Shown in pieces: positions 14,397 to 22,234 of a DNA stretch of 23,595 bases. Below the pieces are notes generated by a model that saw nothing but the letters and a program-made list of their open reading frames with translations, had not been told where the DNA came from and made no database searches. The stretch lies in the NCBI GenBank assembly GCA_002404115.1, contig DHJB01000058.1, forward strand, positions 4,979 through 28,573, given 5' to 3'. The position numbers and the translations under genes are program-made. Source of the DNA: Microbacteriaceae bacterium UBA4731 (GTDB lineage Bacteria; Actinomycetota; Actinomycetes; Actinomycetales; Microbacteriaceae). The number at the start of each line of letters is the position of its first letter. Positions within the stretch are counted from its first letter, which is position 1.

Positions 14397-17300
14397 TCAG
14401 CCGGCGGAGGGGCCTGGGCGCTCGACGGGGCCGTAGAAGAGGCGCTCGAACACGGCGCGCGCCCGGCGCGTGACGGCGAGGTAGTCCTCCTCCAGCTGGT
14501 TCGCCGAGCCGGGCGGGTATTCCATGACCCGTGCGATGCCCTCCAGCTGCGCTCTGTCCGCCGGGAGCACGTCGGAGGTCTTGTTCGTCCACAGGGTGAT
14601 CGCAGACCGGGCGCGCGAGACGAACACCCACGCGGCGCGGAGGGTCGCGGCGTCCGACTCGCTGACCAGTTCGGCGGACACCGCTTCCTGGAGCGCGACG
14701 AGGGTGGATGTCGTGCGGAGCGTCGGGATGGCCGCCGCGTACTGCAGCTGGAGCAGCTGCACGAACCATTCGACGTCGCTGAGCGAGCCGCGGCCGAGTT
14801 TGAGGTGACGATTCGGGTCGGCGCCCTGCGGCAGCCGTTCCTTCTCGACCCTGGCCTTGATGCGCTTGACCTCACGCACCTCCTGCTCGGCGATGGCCGT
14901 TGGGTACCGCACCTCGTCGGCGACCGCGTCGAAGTCGCGCAGGAGCAGGGCATCCCCCGCGACTCCACTGCTGCGCAGCAGCGCCTGGGCCTCCCAGGTG
15001 AGCGACCAGCGGCGGTAGTAGGCCGCGTAGGAGTCCAGCGACCGCACGACCGAACCGTTCTTGCCTTCCGGCCGCAGGCCGATGTCGAGGTCGAGCGGCA
15101 GGCGGTTGTCTTCGGTGAGCCGATTCAATTCCCGCACGATGAGGCTCGCCCAACCGTGCGCGGCTTCGCCCTCGAGGCGGCCGGCGCGGAACGCGTACAT
15201 GACGTCAGCGTCGGAGCCGAAGCCGAGCTCTGCCCCGCCGAAGCGGCCCATGCCGATCACGGCGAACTCGATGCCGTCGGGGGTGTCCGTACCCGCCGCC
15301 CCGCCGAGATCGGTGCCGCGGATGGCGGCGAGCACACCCTGGATGGTGGTGGTGGTGATGTCGGTGAGTCCGACCGCCAGCTCCTCGATGGTCAGCTGGC
15401 CGAGGATCGCCGAGAACGCGAGCCTGAGCATTTCGCGGCGCCGGGCGGTGCGCAGGATGGATGCCGCGGCATCCGCGCTCTCGTGCCTTGCCAGCACGGC
15501 CCGCACCTCCTCCTGCAGCGCGGCCAGGGGCCGGGGGCGGAGGTCGTCCTCATCCTCCAGCCAGGCCACGGCTTCCGGAATCTTCTCAAGCAGTTCGCCG
15601 ACGAAACGGGAGGTGGAGAGCACGTGCGTGAGCCGCTCGGCCGCGCCGGAGGAGTCGCGCAGCATCCGCAGGAACCAGTAGGTGGAACCGAGGTTGTCGC
15701 TGAGCCGCCGGAAGGCCAGCAGGCCGTAATCCGGGTCGGCGCCCTCGGAGAACCATTTCAGCATCACCGGGAGCAGGTGGCGCTGGATGGCGGCGCGGCG
15801 GGACACCCCGCCGGTGAGCGCCGCGATGTGCCCGAGGGCGCCCTTCGTGTTCCGGAAGCCGATCGCGGCCAGCCGGGCCTCTGCCTGCGCGCTCGTAAGG
15901 TTCAGGCCCTCCGCCGGCAGCGCGGCTACCGCCGACAGCAGCGGACGGTAGAACAGCCGTTCGTGCAGGCCGCGCACGCGTTGTTTGGTGTCGGCCCAGC
16001 GCTGGGTCAGCTGCGCGGCGCTGGTGGCCAGCCCGGTCGCCCTGGCGAGGATGCGCAGGCTCGCCTCGTCCCGCGGCACCAGGTGGGTGCGGCGCAGCTT
16101 CTCGAGTTGCAGCCGGTGCTCCATCAGCCGCAGCACCCGGTAGTCCTGGGCGAACTCGGCGGCCTCGGCCCGGCCGACGTAGCCGGCATTGGCCAGGGAT
16201 TCCAGGGCAGGCAGCGTGCCGCGCTGCCGCACGTCCGGGTCGGCCTGGCCGTGCACCAGCTGCAGGAGCTGAACGGTGAACTCGATGTCTCGCAGTCCGC
16301 CCGGCCCGAGCTTGAGCTGCACGTCGACCTCGTCGTCCGGGATGTTCGTGGTCACCCGTTCGCGCATCCGCTGCACGGACTCGACGAAATTTTCCCGGCT
16401 GGCGCTGGTCCACACCTTCGGCGCAACGGCTTCGATGTACCGGGCGCCGAGGCCGGCGTCCCCGGCGAGGGGGCGCGCCTTGAGCAGCGCCTGGAACTCC
16501 CAGCTCTTGGCCCATCGTTCGTAATAGGCGAGGTGCGATTCGAGGGACCGGACCAGGGCGCCGTTCTTACCCTCCGGCCGGAGGTTGGGATCCACCTCCC
16601 AGAGCTCGGGCTCGAGGGCGGACTCGTTGATGCCGCGCATCATCAGGATTGCCAGCCTCGTGCCGATGTCCACGGCCCTGGCGCTGCCGAGGCCGGCGTC
16701 CTCGTCGCCCTCTGCGACGAAGATCACGTCGACGTCGCTGACGTAGTTCAGTTCGGAGGCGCCGGCCTTGCCCATGCCGATGACGGCCAGGCGGGTCGCC
16801 CTGACCTCCTCGACCGAGAAGATGCCGTGTGCCGCGACCGGGCCCGACGCCATGCTCCGGGCGACGGCCAGCGAGGCCTCGAGCGCGGCGGCGGCCAGGT
16901 GAGCCAGCGTCCTGGCGATGCCGTCGATGCCGGCCACCGGGTCGGCCTGCTCCAGGTCGAAGGCCGCAAGCTCCGCGAGCCGCCTGCGGTAGCGCACCCG
17001 CAACGCCACCCAGGCCGGATCGTCGATGAGCGTCGCGAAGCCGTCGCTGGCCCCGACCGAATCGAGCAGGTCGGCGTGCAGTTCCTCGGCGTCCGGCAGG
17101 ACCGTGCGTGCCTCGGCAAGGACCGCGAGCTCGTCGGGGTGCCGCAGGAAGAAATCGGTTAGGCCGCTCGAGGCGCCGACGACGCGCAGCAACCGGAGTG
17201 CGGCATCCGGACGCGCCAGCAGCGCCAGCGACTCGGCCGGCGCGTGGCGCAGCAGCGCCAGCAGCGCGAAGAGCGCGGCATCCGGGCTCGCCGCCTTCGC

Positions 17301-17432
17301 CACCAGCGGCAACAACTCGGCGGGCCCAGGCCCGCCGAGCTCGCTCACCTCGTCGAGGCGCCCTCGCACCTCGCCGAGGTCGACGAAACCAACCCGGGCA
17401 AGCTCGGTCAGGGTGAACTGTTGTCGCGCCAT
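14397..17432 (-). CDS. glnE: Glutamate-ammonia-ligase adenylyltransferase / adenylyl-removing enzyme
   Basis: A 1011-residue bifunctional enzyme that adenylylates and deadenylylates glutamine synthetase, its target here being Y402 of GlnA1. Two nucleotidyltransferase domains are visible. The N-terminal one is near residues 224-240 (GMGKAGASELNYVSDVDVIF) and the C-terminal one near 727-745 (GMGRFGGAELGFGSDADVMY), each with the G-x-S-D-x-D-type pocket. All-helical regions follow each. Length is within the actinobacterial range. The start is the ATG at 17432, 24 nt after the glnA2 stop on the same strand, so glnA2-glnE is an operon. It converges on glnA1. Upstream of the start only a weak ribosome-binding site (CGGAA) is seen. 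Confidence 0.96.
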   Translation of the reverse strand: MARQQFTLTELARVGFVDLGEVRGRLDEVSELGGPGPAELLPLVAKAASPDAALFALLALLRHAPAESLALLARPDAALRLLRVVGASSGLTDFFLRHPDELAVLAEARTVLPDAEELHADLLDSVGASDGFATLIDDPAWVALRVRYRRRLAELAAFDLEQADPVAGIDGIARTLAHLAAAALEASLAVARSMASGPVAAHGIFSVEEVRATRLAVIGMGKAGASELNYVSDVDVIFVAEGDEDAGLGSARAVDIGTRLAILMMRGINESALEPELWEVDPNLRPEGKNGALVRSLESHLAYYERWAKSWEFQALLKARPLAGDAGLGARYIEAVAPKVWTSASRENFVESVQRMRERVTTNIPDDEVDVQLKLGPGGLRDIEFTVQLLQLVHGQADPDVRQRGTLPALESLANAGYVGRAEAAEFAQDYRVLRLMEHRLQLEKLRRTHLVPRDEASLRILARATGLATSAAQLTQRWADTKQRVRGLHERLFYRPLLSAVAALPAEGLNLTSAQAEARLAAIGFRNTKGALGHIAALTGGVSRRAAIQRHLLPVMLKWFSEGADPDYGLLAFRRLSDNLGSTYWFLRMLRDSSGAAERLTHVLSTSRFVGELLEKIPEAVAWLEDEDDLRPRPLAALQEEVRAVLARHESADAAASILRTARRREMLRLAFSAILGQLTIEELAVGLTDITTTTIQGVLAAIRGTDLGGAAGTDTPDGIEFAVIGMGRFGGAELGFGSDADVMYAFRAGRLEGEAAHGWASLIVRELNRLTEDNRLPLDLDIGLRPEGKNGSVVRSLDSYAAYYRRWSLTWEAQALLRSSGVAGDALLLRDFDAVADEVRYPTAIAEQEVREVKRIKARVEKERLPQGADPNRHLKLGRGSLSDVEWFVQLLQLQYAAAIPTLRTTSTLVALQEAVSAELVSESDAATLRAAWVFVSRARSAITLWTNKTSDVLPADRAQLEGIARVMEYPPGSANQLEEDYLAVTRRARAVFERLFYGPVERPGPSAG

Positions 17433-17456
17433 TGCGTGCCGTTCCGCCGCAGGCTC

Positions 17457-18794
17457 CTAGAGCATCTCGAGGTTGTTGCGCAGCTCGAACGGGGTGACCT
17501 GGGAGCGGTACTCCCGCCACTCCTGGCGCTTGTTGAGCAGCACGTAGTTGAAGACGTGCTCGCCCAACGTCTCGGCAACGAGCTCCGACTCCTCCATGAA
17601 CTGGATGGCGTGGTCGAGGCTCGCGGGCAGCTGGTGGTAGCCAAGCGCCCGGCGCTCCGTGTCGCTGAGGCTCCAGACGTTGTCCTCGGCCTCCGGCGGC
17701 AGTTCGTAGCCTTCCTCGATGCCCTTGAGCCCGGCCGCCAGCATGAGCGAGTACGCGAGGTAGGGGTTCGCGGCGGAGTCGATCGCGCGGTACTCGATGC
17801 GCGAACTCTGGCCCTTGTTCGGCTTGTACAGCGGAACCCGGATGAGCGCCGAACGGTTGTTGTGGCCCCAGCAGACGAAGCTGGGCGCCTCGTCGCCGCC
17901 CCAGAGACGCTTGTAGGAGTTCACGAACTGGTTGGTCACCGCGGTGATCTCCGGGGCGTGCTTGAGCAGGCCCGCGATGAACTGCCGGCCCGTCTTGGAG
18001 AGCTGGTACTGGGCGCCGGCCTCGTAGAAGGCGTTGGTGTCGCCCTCGAACAAGGACAGGTGGGTGTGCATGCCGGATCCCGGGTGCGCCGACATCGGCT
18101 TGGGCATGAAGGTTGCGTAGACGCCCTGCTCGATCGCCACCTCCTTGATGACGGTGCGGAAGGTCATGATGTTGTCGGCGGTCGTCAGGGCGTCGGCGTA
18201 ACGCAGGTCGATTTCGTTCTGGCCCGGGCCTGCCTCGTGGTGGCTGAACTCCACCGAGATGCCGAGGTCCTCGAGCATCCGCACCGACCGGCGGCGGAAG
18301 TCGTGCGCCGTGCCGCCAGGAACGTTGTCGAAGTACCCGGCGGAATCGACCGGCACAGGGCCGTCCTTGCCGAACTTGGACGACTTGAGCAGGTAGAACT
18401 CAATCTCGGGATGCGTGTAGAACGTGAACCCGCGGTCGGCGGCCTTCGCGAGCGTGCGCTTGAGCACATTCCTGGGGTCGGCGACGGCGGGCTGGCCGTC
18501 GGGCGTCGTGATGTCGCAGAACATGCGAGCGGTGGGATCCACCTCACCGCGCCAGGGCAGGATCTGGAAGGTCGTGGGGTCCGGGTGCGCGAGCACATCG
18601 GCCTCGAACGAACGCGTCAGTCCCTCGATCGCCGAACCGTCGAAACCGAGGCCTTCGGCGAAGGCTCCCTCGACCTCCGCGGGGGCGATCGCGACAGACT
18701 TGAGCGTGCCGACGACATCCGTGAACCAGAGTCGGATGAACTTGATTCCCCGCTCCTCGATGGTCCGAAGAACGAAGTCGCGTTGCTTGTCCAT
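17457..18794 (-). CDS. glnA2: Glutamine synthetase type I, second copy (GlnA2, short class)
   Basis: A 445-residue glutamine synthetase family protein about 30 residues shorter than GlnA1. Conserved blocks are FDGSAIEGL, EIEFYLLKSSK, EFSHHEAGPGQNEIDLR, PGSGMHTHLSLFEGD and NRSALIRVP. It matches the actinobacterial GlnA2 that sits next to glnE in mycobacteria and corynebacteria, usually regarded as not controlled by adenylylation. A Tyr (Y363, GYELPPEAED) occupies roughly the GlnA1 Tyr402 position, but the surrounding motif differs. In vivo activity is uncertain, because related paralogues can act on other amines. The start ATG at 18794 has GAAAGGG 5 nt upstream. A possible -10 (TAACCT on the minus strand, 18818-18823) precedes it. 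No GlnR box is seen. Confidence 0.94.
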   Translation of the reverse strand: MDKQRDFVLRTIEERGIKFIRLWFTDVVGTLKSVAIAPAEVEGAFAEGLGFDGSAIEGLTRSFEADVLAHPDPTTFQILPWRGEVDPTARMFCDITTPDGQPAVADPRNVLKRTLAKAADRGFTFYTHPEIEFYLLKSSKFGKDGPVPVDSAGYFDNVPGGTAHDFRRRSVRMLEDLGISVEFSHHEAGPGQNEIDLRYADALTTADNIMTFRTVIKEVAIEQGVYATFMPKPMSAHPGSGMHTHLSLFEGDTNAFYEAGAQYQLSKTGRQFIAGLLKHAPEITAVTNQFVNSYKRLWGGDEAPSFVCWGHNNRSALIRVPLYKPNKGQSSRIEYRAIDSAANPYLAYSLMLAAGLKGIEEGYELPPEAEDNVWSLSDTERRALGYHQLPASLDHAIQFMEESELVAETLGEHVFNYVLLNKRQEWREYRSQVTPFELRNNLEML

Positions 18795-18883
18795 TCACGC
18801 CCTTTCTGTTGCTTCCTAGGTTAGTGCGCGGCGCCGTGTCTCGGGCGAAAACGGGCGCCCGCGGCGCCGAATGACGGTCTGAC

Positions 18884-18889
18884 TACACT
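18884..18889 (+). promoter_or_regulatory. Predicted -10 element of panB (leaderless)
   Basis: TACACT is followed by 6 nt (TGAGCC) and the panB ATG at 18896. Confidence 0.55.
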
Positions 18890-18895
18890 TGAGCC

Positions 18896-19768
18896 ATGCC
18901 AGAGTCGCCCACGCCCGACGCCCCACACGCCGCCCCCGAGCTCAATCCGTTTGGCGCAGCCCCCGCCGGACCCAAACGCGTCCGCACGAGGCACTTCTAC
19001 AATGCGAAGAAGCAGGGCATCCCGATCACCGGGCTCACCAGCTATGACATGCTCACCGCGCAGATCTTCGACCAGGCCGGCATCGACTTTCTGCTGGTCG
19101 GCGACTCGGCAGGCAACAACGTCTTCGGCTACGAGACGACGCTTCCCGTGACGGTCGACGAGCTCATCCCGCTGACCCGCGCCGTCGCCAGGGCGGTCAC
19201 GCGCGCACTCGTGGTCGCAGACATGCCGTTCGGCTCCTACGAGACCGGCCCTGGCGAGGCCCTGCACACGGCCGTGCGCTTCATGAAGGAGGCGCAGGCC
19301 CACGCCGTGAAGCTCGAGGGCGGCGTGCGCAGCCACAAGCAGATCAAACGGATCGTCACCTCCGGCATCCCGGTGATGGGACACGTGGGCTTCACGCCCC
19401 AGAGCGAGCACGGCCTCGGCGGGCACATCATCCAGGGCCGCGGCAAGGCCGCGGAACTGCTGATCGAGGACGCGCTCGCCGTGCAGGACGCCGGGGCATT
19501 CGCGGTGGTCCTGGAGATGGTGCCGGCGACGGTCGCCGCCCAGGTGACCGCGCGCCTCGAGATTCCCACGATCGGCGTCGGTGCCGGCCCAGACGTCAAC
19601 GGGCAGCTGCTGGTGTGGACGGACTTCGCCGGCATGACGGACGGGCGGGTCCCCCGGTTCGTGCGCCAGTACGCCAACCTGCGCAGCGTCCTGACGGATG
19701 CCGTGCACCGGTTCAAGGACGACGTCGACTCCGGCGCGTACCCGGCTCCAGAGCACAGCTACGAGTAA
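18896..19768 (+). CDS. panB: 3-methyl-2-oxobutanoate hydroxymethyltransferase
   Basis: A 290-residue cytosolic enzyme of pantothenate (coenzyme A) synthesis that transfers a hydroxymethyl group from methylene-tetrahydrofolate to 2-oxoisovalerate. Motifs are ITGLTSYDMLTAQIFD, the Mg-binding region VGDSAGNNVFGYETTLPVT (D70), VVADMPFGSYE, AVKLEGG, PVMGHVGFTPQS, the catalytic E207 in VLEMVPA, and PTIGVGAGPDVNGQLLV. The first ~30 residues are an extra Pro/Ala-rich extension, common in actinobacteria. The start at 18896 has a -10 hexamer 6 nt upstream and no ribosome-binding site. It diverges from glnA2 and converges on the SPOR gene 45 bp downstream. No other pantothenate gene is in the window. 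Confidence 0.96.
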   Translation: MPESPTPDAPHAAPELNPFGAAPAGPKRVRTRHFYNAKKQGIPITGLTSYDMLTAQIFDQAGIDFLLVGDSAGNNVFGYETTLPVTVDELIPLTRAVARAVTRALVVADMPFGSYETGPGEALHTAVRFMKEAQAHAVKLEGGVRSHKQIKRIVTSGIPVMGHVGFTPQSEHGLGGHIIQGRGKAAELLIEDALAVQDAGAFAVVLEMVPATVAAQVTARLEIPTIGVGAGPDVNGQLLVWTDFAGMTDGRVPRFVRQYANLRSVLTDAVHRFKDDVDSGAYPAPEHSYE

Positions 19769-19813
19769 CGGGCCCTCAGCGCCCGGGCGCCAGGGTCAGC
19801 GACGGCGGCTGGG

Positions 19814-20002
19814 TCAGCGACCCTCCTGCGCGTCTTCCTCTGCCCATTTCGCGCTGTTGGCGCGGAGCTTCTCGAGGGCGTGACTTGCCTCGACCTCGGT
19901 TTCGAAGGGTCCGACCCGATCGATTGATTGCGACTGGAGGCCCTGCTCGACCTTGCCTGTGCGCATGTTGTACCAGAACTGGTGTTCAGTGTCAGCGGTC
20001 AT
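19814..20002 (-). CDS. Small SPOR-domain-like protein
   Basis: A 62-residue protein (starting [20 protein letters not shown]) whose core [20 protein letters not shown] has the pattern of SPOR-type repeats (G-P-F-x-T-x-x-E-A-x-x-A-L). Short cytoplasmic SPOR-like proteins of this size are common in actinobacteria next to map. There is no signal peptide or membrane segment, unlike classical SPOR proteins that bind denuded peptidoglycan outside the cell, so the role here is unknown. The Glu/Asp-rich C-terminus is probably flexible. The start ATG at 20002 fits a TAGGAT hexamer 5 nt upstream on the minus strand (20008-20013). It diverges from map with only 10 bp between start codons. Confidence 0.83.
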   Translation of the reverse strand: MTADTEHQFWYNMRTGKVEQGLQSQSIDRVGPFETEVEASHALEKLRANSAKWAEEDAQEGR

Positions 20003-20013
20003 AATTGATCCTA
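20000..20013. promoter_or_regulatory. Interlocked divergent -10 elements of the SPOR gene and map
   Basis: Plus strand: CATAAT (20000-20005) ends 7 nt before the map ATG at 20013. Minus strand: TAGGAT (20013-20008) ends 5 nt before the SPOR ATG at 20002. Each -10 overlaps the start codon of the opposite gene, so the two leaderless promoters share the same 14 bp. Confidence 0.5.
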
Positions 20014-20879
20014 TGCCTAAGAATCCTGCCGGTCACCTCGTACCTGGAACGGTGTCTTCCACCCGTCCTGTCCCGTCCCACATCGTGCGCCCTGAGTACG
20101 TCGGCAAGGAGTCCCCCGCCCGGTTCACCGGCTCCGATGTCTATTCGGCGGAGAAGATCGCGCTGATTCGGGAGTCCGGCCGGATCGCGGCGCAGGCCAT
20201 CGAGGCCGTCGGCCGCGCCATCCGCCCCGGCGTGACGACCGAGGAGCTCGACGCTGTCGGGCACGCCTTCCTGATCGCCAACGACGCCTACCCGTCTACG
20301 CTCGGCTACCGCGGCTACCCGAAATCCCTGTGCAGCTCGGTCAACGAAGTCATCTGCCACGGCATCCCGGATGACACGGTGCTCGAAAACGGTGACCTCG
20401 TCAACATCGACATCACCGCCTTCAAGAACGGTGTGCACGGCGACAGCAACGTCACCTTCATCGTCGGCGAGGCATCCGACGAGGTCGCCCTGCTCGTCGA
20501 GCGCACCAGGGAGTCGCTCAACCGCGGGATCAAGGCGGTCGCGCCGGGCCGCCAGGTCAACGTGATCGGCCGCGCCATCGAGTCCTACGCCAAGCGCTTC
20601 AACTACGGCGTCGTGCGCGACTTCACCGGCCACGGCGTCGGCGAGGCCTTCCACTCCGGCCTGATCATCCCCCACTACGACTCGGCGCCGCTCTACGACA
20701 CCGTCATGGAGGTGGGGATGGTGTTCACGATCGAACCGATGCTCACACTCGGCACGCACCAGTGGGACATGTGGGCCGACGACTGGACCGTCACCACGAA
20801 GGACCGCAGCATCACCGCCCAGTTCGAGCACACTCTCGTGGTCACCGAGCGCGGCGCCGAGATTCTCACCCTCCCGTAG
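20013..20879 (+). CDS. map: Type I methionine aminopeptidase
   Basis: A 288-residue cytosolic metalloenzyme that removes the initiator methionine from nascent proteins. The five metal ligands of the family are all present: D133 (NIDITA), D144 (HGDSNV), H207 (TGHGVG), E241 (TIEPML) and E272 (QFEHT). An N-terminal extension of ~40 residues with a Pro-rich [15 protein letters not shown] segment is like the mycobacterial MetAP1c form. The open frame reaches further upstream to 19953, but that would overlap the SPOR gene. A -10-like CATAAT 7 nt upstream supports the ATG at 20013. ppgK follows 16 bp after the stop on the same strand. Confidence 0.95.
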   Translation: MPKNPAGHLVPGTVSSTRPVPSHIVRPEYVGKESPARFTGSDVYSAEKIALIRESGRIAAQAIEAVGRAIRPGVTTEELDAVGHAFLIANDAYPSTLGYRGYPKSLCSSVNEVICHGIPDDTVLENGDLVNIDITAFKNGVHGDSNVTFIVGEASDEVALLVERTRESLNRGIKAVAPGRQVNVIGRAIESYAKRFNYGVVRDFTGHGVGEAFHSGLIIPHYDSAPLYDTVMEVGMVFTIEPMLTLGTHQWDMWADDWTVTTKDRSITAQFEHTLVVTERGAEILTLP

Positions 20880-20883
20880 CGGG

Positions 20884-20889
20884 TAAGTT
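20884..20889 (+). promoter_or_regulatory. Predicted -10 element of ppgK (leaderless)
   Basis: TAAGTT, directly after the map stop codon, is followed by 6 nt and the ppgK ATG at 20896. It may supplement readthrough from map. Confidence 0.45.
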
Positions 20890-20895
20890 TTCAGT

Positions 20896-21663
20896 ATGAG
20901 TGCAACGACGGCCATCGGGATTGACATCGGCGGAACCGGCATCAAAGGGGCTGTGGTCGACCTCTCGACCGGTGAGCTGCTCTCCGAGCGGGTCAAGCTT
21001 GCGACGCCGAAGGGCGGCAGCCCCAAGGACATCATCGAAACCACGCGCAAGCTCCTGGCCATGGTGTCGGCTGACGCGACAGATATGTCCAGCCTGCCGA
21101 TCGGTGTCTGCTTCCCCGCCGTCGTCAAGAACGGCCGCACCATGTCGGCCGCGAACGTGTCCGCCAAGTGGATCGGCCTGGCCGCCGAGCAGCTCTTCGA
21201 GGAGGGCCTCGGCCGTCGCATCCACTTTGTGAACGACGCGGATGCCGCCGGCTACGCGGAGGCGCAGTTCGGCGCGGCCAAGGGCGTTCCGGGCGTGGTC
21301 ATCCTCACCACCCTGGGTACCGGTATCGGCTCGGCGCTGCTCAACGACGGCGTGCTCGTGCCGAACACCGAACTCGGCCACATTGAGATCGACGGCCACG
21401 ACTACGAGACCCGCGCGGCGTATTCCGTGAAGGAACGGGAGAACCTGAGCTGGGAGAAGTGGGCCGGACGCCTGCAGAAGTATTACTCGACGCTCGAGAA
21501 GCTCTTCTCCCCCGACCTGTTCATCGTCGGCGGCGGCGTGTCCAAGCACCACCGGGAATTCCTGCCGCTGCTCAAGCTGGCGACCCCGATCGTCCCGGCC
21601 GTGCACCGCAACAACGCCGGAATCCTCGGTGCGGCAGCCCTCGCCGTCAGGTTCGGAGTCTGA
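20896..21663 (+). CDS. ppgK: Polyphosphate glucokinase
   Basis: A 255-residue kinase of the ROK-related group that phosphorylates glucose using inorganic polyphosphate (and usually ATP). The N-terminal phosphate-1 loop is GIDIGGTGIKGAV (D10 to K17). The catalytic base is D114 in FVNDADAAGYAEAQFG. The phosphate-2 region is ILTTLGTGIGSALLNDG. The segment VPNTELGHIEIDGHDYE followed by SVKERENLSWEKW is typical of actinobacterial PpgK, and no ROK zinc motif is present. Length is normal. The start is the ATG at 20896, 16 bp after map. It converges on the cupin gene with a 28-bp gap. Confidence 0.95.
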   Translation: MSATTAIGIDIGGTGIKGAVVDLSTGELLSERVKLATPKGGSPKDIIETTRKLLAMVSADATDMSSLPIGVCFPAVVKNGRTMSAANVSAKWIGLAAEQLFEEGLGRRIHFVNDADAAGYAEAQFGAAKGVPGVVILTTLGTGIGSALLNDGVLVPNTELGHIEIDGHDYETRAAYSVKERENLSWEKWAGRLQKYYSTLEKLFSPDLFIVGGGVSKHHREFLPLLKLATPIVPAVHRNNAGILGAAALAVRFGV

Positions 21664-21691
21664 GGCAAACCGGGTGTGCCGTACCCCCGGC

Positions 21692-22168
21692 CTATTCCGG
21701 CGGCGGGCCGAGAATTTCGGCCCCACCGGTGGACTGCGCGGCCGCCTTGACGCGGCCGAAGTCAACGGGTGGGCGCTGTTCGCCGGCCACGACCGGGTCA
21801 CTGGCCTCCCGGTAGAACGCCTCGGCGCCACCGGGAGTGTGCACCCACAGCATCCGCGCCTGCGGCGATGTCACCCTGAAAGCATGCGGGATGCCCCGCG
21901 GGATGACCGCGACGCCGCCGGTGTGCACGGGGCGCGTCTCACCATCGAGGTAGAGGACGACTTCGCCTTCGAGTAAGTAGAAGGTCTCGTCGGCACCCGC
22001 GTGCAGGTGCACGGGTGTGGCCTTGCCCGCGTCCTCGAGTGATTCCCACATCAGGAACGCGCCGTCGGATTCGCTCGCGGTGACCTTCCAGGTGTGCAGC
22101 CCGCCGCCGCAGAACCACCGTTGTTCGCCTTCGTCGCTTTCGCGAATCGTGACGGCCCGTGTCTTCAT
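21692..22168 (-). CDS. Cupin-domain protein
   Basis: A 158-residue single-domain cupin. Motif 1 is HLHAGADETFYLLEG with metal ligands H54, H56 and E61; motif 2 is IPRGIPHAF with H95. Such small cupins may be dioxygenases, isomerases or sensors, and the substrate cannot be told. The open frame runs on to 22687, but the ATG at 22168 has a strong AAGGAAGG ribosome-binding site 5 nt upstream, and the extension would run through the TetR gene. It is divergent from a TetR regulator across a near-perfect 22-bp palindrome, so it is the probable regulated target. A GGGCCGA/TCGGCCC hairpin at 21705-21723 in its 3' end may serve as the ppgK terminator. Confidence 0.88.
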   Translation of the reverse strand: MKTRAVTIRESDEGEQRWFCGGGLHTWKVTASESDGAFLMWESLEDAGKATPVHLHAGADETFYLLEGEVVLYLDGETRPVHTGGVAVIPRGIPHAFRVTSPQARMLWVHTPGGAEAFYREASDPVVAGEQRPPVDFGRVKAAAQSTGGAEILGPPPE

Positions 22169-22188
22169 GATGACCTTCCTTCGTCCCT

Positions 22189-22210
22189 TCGTGGGACGTA
22201 CATCCCACGA
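22189..22210. promoter_or_regulatory. 22-bp palindromic operator between cupin and tetR genes
   Basis: TCGTGGGA (22189-22196) and TCCCACGA (22203-22210) are exact inverted arms. The 6-bp centre CGTACA contains the palindromic core GTAC, so only one base pair of the whole 22 bp breaks symmetry. It lies 20 bp before the cupin start and 24 bp before the TetR start, a typical placement for a TetR autoregulatory operator. Confidence 0.8.
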
Positions 22211-22221
22211 TGGAACTAAGG

Positions 22222-22227
22222 TATCAT
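22222..22227 (+). promoter_or_regulatory. Predicted -10 element of the tetR-family gene (leaderless)
   Basis: TATCAT (5 of 6 to consensus) is followed by 7 nt and an ATG at 22235. This favours 22235 over the ATG at 22226, which overlaps the hexamer itself. The palindrome would cover its -35 region. Confidence 0.55.
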
Positions 22228-22234
22228 GTGTGTC

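Noticed and set aside
14349..17162. A 937-codon open frame on the plus strand opposite glnE
   Set aside because: It is the high-GC antisense shadow of glnE, whose minus-strand product has both nucleotidyltransferase motifs; the plus-strand translation is rich in Arg/Gly/Ala and His with no recognisable domain.
17706..17708. Tyr363 of GlnA2 as an adenylylation site
   Set aside because: A Tyr lies near the aligned position, but the surrounding motif differs from GlnA1, and GlnA2-type enzymes are generally regarded as not adenylylated, so I did not claim control by GlnE.
19793..19821. Two 11-bp direct repeats (GGGTCAGCGAC) between panB and the SPOR gene
   Set aside because: Only two copies in GC-rich DNA, one overlapping the SPOR stop codon; no stem or operator-like symmetry beyond 4 bp.
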